In this document: piece after piece, positions 61,326-64,000 of the stretch | Layout of the letters: every line of letters begins with the position of its first letter | How positions within the stretch are numbered: the first letter of the stretch is position 1 | NCBI GenBank assembly: GCA_016715895.1 | Contig: JADJXH010000004.1 | Coordinates: forward strand, 1,860,001-1,924,000 | Reading direction: 5' to 3' | Length of the DNA: 64,000 nt | Origin: Flavobacteriales bacterium | GTDB lineage: Bacteria > Bacteroidota > Bacteroidia > Flavobacteriales_F > PHOS-HE28 | The notes under the pieces: generated by a model | What the model was told of the DNA's origin: nothing | Database searches by the model: none | The model's input: the letters and a program-made list of their open reading frames with translations, nothing else | Translations under genes and position numbers: made by a program

Positions 61326-62089
61326 CGGATGCGGTGGCAGCAGCGCACACGACCGTTCACGGTGGTGGGTTGCGATCGTTGCTGGGCGCAGTAATAGCGC
61401 CCGGCCTGGTTGCCCGTGTGGGTGTGATCGCTGGTGTCGTCGATCCACTCCCAGTCGTCGAAGAGGCCGGTCAACTGGCCGTTGAGCACGGTGCAGGCGT
61501 AGAGGTACTCATCCCAAGTGCACAGCCGCGCGCCCCTGTCGGCGCATTGGCGTATGGCGGTGAAGACCGATACGTTGGCACCTTGGTCCTGCTGCATGCA
61601 CAGACCGTCATGCACCTGCAGGAAGCCTGTGGGGCAGCCATCCATGGGGCGTGGGTTGAGGCGGAACAAGCTGTCGGTCCACACCACTTCGGCGAGGCGT
61701 CCGGGCACCAGGCTTCCGGCCGGTGGTGGAGTGAGCTCCGGACCCAGCACGGGCACCGGGCCGAGGCCGTCGACATTGATCGTGGGTGCTGCTCCGGCGG
61801 AGACCGTGGGAAGGAACCGGAGCCGAAGGCCTTCGCGGTAGGCCGTCACCGGTGGACGTGCCGCAAGGGTGATGGCGTTGGCCGTGCCGGCGGCGGTGGC
61901 CCAATGCACGGAGCCGGAGCGAGCGGTCGAGAGCACCATCAGGTCCTCTTCGGCGATGGGTGGGGCCAGCCCATCGATCTGCCGAAGGGCACTGTCCGCC
62001 GCGGTGAAGCGCAGCGGTGCGTCCACCTGCACCTGGGCGTGGAGGAGCAGGGCGCCGCTGAACGCGACGCCGGCGGTGGCGGCCCTCAT
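61322..62089 (-). CDS. Secreted protein with 8-Cys C-terminal domain, paralogue 2
   Basis: A 255-residue paralogue of its neighbours. Signal peptide about 1-18, with the start at 62089 chosen because it matches the paralogues and the ATGA overlap. Tail-fibre-like middle: TAAGTANAITLAARPPV, APTINVDGLGPVPVL, LAEVVWTDSLFRL. Eight-Cys domain: CPTGF, LCMQ, RQC, RLCTW, YAC, YYC and VRCC, with DWEWID. Cys spacing follows the paralogues while loop sequences differ strongly. Confidence 0.78.
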   Translation of the reverse strand: MRAATAGVAFSGALLLHAQVQVDAPLRFTAADSALRQIDGLAPPIAEEDLMVLSTARSGSVHWATAAGTANAITLAARPPVTAYREGLRLRFLPTVSAGAAPTINVDGLGPVPVLGPELTPPPAGSLVPGRLAEVVWTDSLFRLNPRPMDGCPTGFLQVHDGLCMQQDQGANVSVFTAIRQCADRGARLCTWDEYLYACTVLNGQLTGLFDDWEWIDDTSDHTHTGNQAGRYYCAQQRSQPTTVNGRVRCCHRIR

Positions 62090-62871
62090 CGGTCGGAGCA
62101 GCATCGGTAGGAGAGCACGGAGAGGGGCACGCGGGTCCCGCCGGATAGGCAATCGGGCAGGAAGGTGTTGTTGTTGAGCCCGATGGACTTGGCGTCATTG
62201 CCGCTGTTGGCCGCGTGGTCCACCCATTCGTAGTCCACGATGCTGTTGAGCAGGATGCCGTTCGGCATGGTGCACGCGGCGATCCACTCACCGAACGTGC
62301 ACATGCGCCGTTGCCGGTTCGCGCACCCGTTGGCGGCCGCGTAGAAGTTGGCCGAATCCGTGGGCTGCCGTTCGATGCAGACATCCCGTGAGGCCGGGAA
62401 CATGCCGGGCGGGCACGGACGCGGCAGTGGTGAGATGACCTGCCAGGCCGCGCCATCGTACACCAGGTCGATCGGGATGCCCGGCTGGAGGTCCGCGCTG
62501 TCGAGCGGCTCCACTCCGTACTTGACGACCGCCACCGGACCGGTTCCGGACAGCGTGAGCGTGACCGGTCCGCTGTTGGTGGTGTCGGGCACGAGGGTGA
62601 TGCGTGGTAGGTGACCGGCGAGCGGAAGGGCGATGGCCGGCCAGGCGGCCACCAGGCTGTCGGTGCCTGTGGCGGTGATCCACGTGAGCGCATGGGTCCG
62701 CTCCAGCCCGGCCGCGAGCCCATCGCTGCCATCCAGCGGCGCGGCCAACCCCGTCACGCGGCGTTCCTCGGCACTGTCACCGTTCAAGGCGACACGCACG
62801 GGCAGGTCCCATTGCGCGCTGAGCGCACCTGCGACACCGATCGCGGTCAGAAGCGCGGAGGAGCGGCTCAT
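62086..62871 (-). CDS. Secreted protein with 8-Cys C-terminal domain, paralogue 1
   Basis: The 261-residue first paralogue. Signal peptide 1-19 (ending LSA-Q). Middle: TATGTDSLVAAWPAIA, SGPVTLTLSGTGPVAVV, DLVYDGAAWQVI. C-terminal: CPPGM, VCIE, NGC, RMCTF, AAC, PDC and YRCC, with DYEWVD. Its start overlaps the T9SS gene stop (ATGA 62868-62871), and its stop overlaps paralogue 2. The three are clearly products of tandem duplication. Confidence 0.78.
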   Translation of the reverse strand: MSRSSALLTAIGVAGALSAQWDLPVRVALNGDSAEERRVTGLAAPLDGSDGLAAGLERTHALTWITATGTDSLVAAWPAIALPLAGHLPRITLVPDTTNSGPVTLTLSGTGPVAVVKYGVEPLDSADLQPGIPIDLVYDGAAWQVISPLPRPCPPGMFPASRDVCIERQPTDSANFYAAANGCANRQRRMCTFGEWIAACTMPNGILLNSIVDYEWVDHAANSGNDAKSIGLNNNTFLPDCLSGGTRVPLSVLSYRCCSDR

Positions 62872-63755
62872 GGGCGGGTGAACCGAAGGCTGCGTCCATC
62901 ATCGGTGCGCAGCAGGTAAGTTCCAGGGGCTAGATCGGAGACCGGGAGCCGATGATGGGTCCGGTGGCCGGTGAGGTCCTGGTGCAGTACGGTCCGCCCC
63001 ATGGCGTCCAAGACGGCGAGACTTCGAAAGCCCCGTGCGGTATCGCGGACCTCCAGCACATCCGTGGTGGGGTTGGGTCCGGCGCTCAGCTCCGCTGGTA
63101 CGGCTTCTTCCGAGGTGGTCGTTCCAAGGCTTCCGTCGAACAGGGTGTAGGTGCCCAAACTGTCCAACCAGGTCGCGAACACGGTCGACAAGGGCAGATC
63201 CACCGCGCTGGGGATCCCCAGCCAGATGCTATCTCCTTGTTGCGCGGTGTACAGCATCAGATCGGCCTCGGCGATGCCCTGGAGTTCGGTGAGGTCGTAG
63301 CGGAATCCGATCTCGGCGGCAAGCCCATTGTTCACCTGTGGCCGGACACGATACCATCGCGCGATGCCGGAGGACCCGCTGGTGTCGCTGAGGATGGTGT
63401 GCCCGCGTTCAATGCTCAGGCTGTCCAGCGCGTTGGTCGATGTGATGCGAAAGCCGAGGCCACCGGGCTCGAGCGCCGCGGGAGGGGACGTCACCCACAC
63501 GTTGATGTGTTCGACGCCAAGCCCGGTGAGGGGTGATCCAGACGCCTCAGCGATGGCAGCCGTGGGTGCCAGGTCGATCAGGCCGTCGTTGACCACGGCC
63601 GCGCCGGATGGAACGGTCAACGTGAGCCCGTCAGGAAGCCGGACCGTGGCGCCTCCCAGCACATGCAGGGTGGTGCCAGGATGGACGGTGGATTGCGCGG
63701 TGAGCAGCGCCGGGAGAAGTCCGAAGAGAAGCGGGAAGACCGGGTGGCGCCGCAT
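62868..63755 (-). CDS. T9SS-sorted secreted protein
   Basis: A 295-residue exported protein with a signal peptide (about 1-20, LLTA-Q) and a type A T9SS C-terminal domain over the last 75 residues. The domain has AGPNPTTDVLEV, then FRSLAVLDAMGRTVLH, and the PGTYLLRTDDGRSLRF ending. The body is beta-rich with repeated Gly/Thr/Leu turns. T9SS cargo is exported across the outer membrane and attached or released. It leads a four-gene coupled operon. A TACTTTTG box, a perfect match, ends 5 nt before the start at 63755. Confidence 0.85.
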   Translation of the reverse strand: MRRHPVFPLLFGLLPALLTAQSTVHPGTTLHVLGGATVRLPDGLTLTVPSGAAVVNDGLIDLAPTAAIAEASGSPLTGLGVEHINVWVTSPPAALEPGGLGFRITSTNALDSLSIERGHTILSDTSGSSGIARWYRVRPQVNNGLAAEIGFRYDLTELQGIAEADLMLYTAQQGDSIWLGIPSAVDLPLSTVFATWLDSLGTYTLFDGSLGTTTSEEAVPAELSAGPNPTTDVLEVRDTARGFRSLAVLDAMGRTVLHQDLTGHRTHHRLPVSDLAPGTYLLRTDDGRSLRFTRP

Positions 63756-63760
63756 GGAAG

Positions 63761-63768
63761 CAAAAGTA
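63761..63768 (-). promoter_or_regulatory. Perfect TAnnTTTG box for the T9SS operon
   Basis: Minus strand TACTTTTG followed by C; leader of about 5 nt. Confidence 0.5.
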
Positions 63769-63862
63769 ACGGGAAGGAAGGGCCGGTTGGGAGGGGACGG
63801 CGCCGTGGAGTGAGGTGGGGGTGAGTCGCGGTCGCCCCACACAGGTCAGGGATCCCGAACGT

Positions 63863-63878
63863 ATGTATGGCCATACAT
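63863..63878. promoter_or_regulatory. 16-bp perfect palindrome, possible operator
   Basis: atgtatgg followed by its exact reverse complement ccatacat, about 100 bp upstream of the T9SS operon start, in AT-rich intergenic DNA. A dimeric repressor site is possible, but no cognate regulator is known here. Confidence 0.45.
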
Positions 63879-64000
63879 TTGTCAGGGTGCTTCGATATGT
63901 GAGCACGAACAGATCGTCAGATCGGAATGAATAGAGAAATGATTAAATAATATACGAGATATGATCGGTGCATGGGTGATCGATAGCCCTCCGATGCAAT
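63879..64000. other. AT-rich intergenic end of the window
   Basis: From about 63,880 to the window end the DNA is clearly more AT-rich (for example gaaatgattaaataatatacg) than the surrounding coding DNA. I see no gene here. It may be upstream regulatory sequence of a gene beyond the window. Confidence 0.6.

Noticed and set aside
60534..62871. A diversity-generating retroelement acting on the three paralogues
   Set aside because: The C-terminal domains look lectin-like and variable, but no reverse transcriptase or template repeat was found in the window. Kept only as a question.
1..64000. CRISPR arrays, tRNA or rRNA genes, transposases, phage integrases
   Set aside because: None seen on reading both strands; no regularly spaced repeats and no cloverleaf-like anchor motifs noticed. 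A covariance-model search would be decisive for tRNA and small RNA.

Overview
The window is a GC-rich stretch from a Bacteroidota chromosome, most likely an environmental member of the Flavobacteriales. Four things point there: an XrtF-type exosortase with its companion membrane protein, a type IX secretion (T9SS) C-terminal signal on the last gene, TAnnTTTG-like promoter boxes instead of sigma70 boxes, and start codons that mostly lack a Shine-Dalgarno sequence. Coding density is very high. Many neighbouring genes overlap by ATGA or TGATG. No rRNA, tRNA, CRISPR array or transposase was seen.

Left part (1-21.7 kb): housekeeping and envelope genes. These are TPR and other secreted proteins, a dienoyl-CoA reductase-like SDR, a SiaC-like STAS partner, a universal stress protein, Hsp20 and a TonB-like protein. 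A coupled minus-strand unit follows: Fur, STAS, adenylosuccinate synthetase (purA, frameshifted) and an rRNA m5C methyltransferase. Then come the (p)ppGpp synthase/hydrolase, fumarylacetoacetase, an HTTM-type membrane pair, a YdcF-like protein, an SGNH hydrolase and glyA. The part ends with a three-gene exosortase F module headed by a 70-residue protein carrying a Pro-Ile-Asp sorting signal.

Centre and right (21.9-60.5 kb): a large surface-polysaccharide locus. It has a BY-kinase/Wzz co-polymerase, an ABC exporter (Wzm, frameshifted, and Wzt with a C-terminal cargo-binding domain), a sulfotransferase, a sugar aminotransferase, hexapeptide acyltransferases, about ten glycosyltransferases, a SAM methyltransferase, UDP-GlcNAc 2-epimerase and two sugar epimerases. 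It also has three separate MBOAT plus SGNH O-acylation pairs. A subclass B1 metallo-beta-lactamase gene sits inside the locus. Between about 50.9 and 55.9 kb there is a lower-GC island whose five genes (amino-acid-type AMP ligase, GNAT, carrier protein, SGNH protein, MBOAT) match the parts list of the Gram-positive Dlt D-alanylation system, but arranged as two convergent units.

Right end (60.5-64 kb): a four-gene coupled operon encoding a T9SS-sorted protein and three tandem paralogous secreted proteins. Each paralogue has a phage-tail-fibre-like middle domain and a conserved eight-cysteine C-terminal domain. The window ends in an AT-rich intergenic stretch with a 16-bp perfect palindrome.

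Three genes (purA, wzm, one glycosyltransferase) are broken by single-position frameshifts. Reading-frame continuity on either side suggests sequence errors or very recent mutations rather than real fusions.
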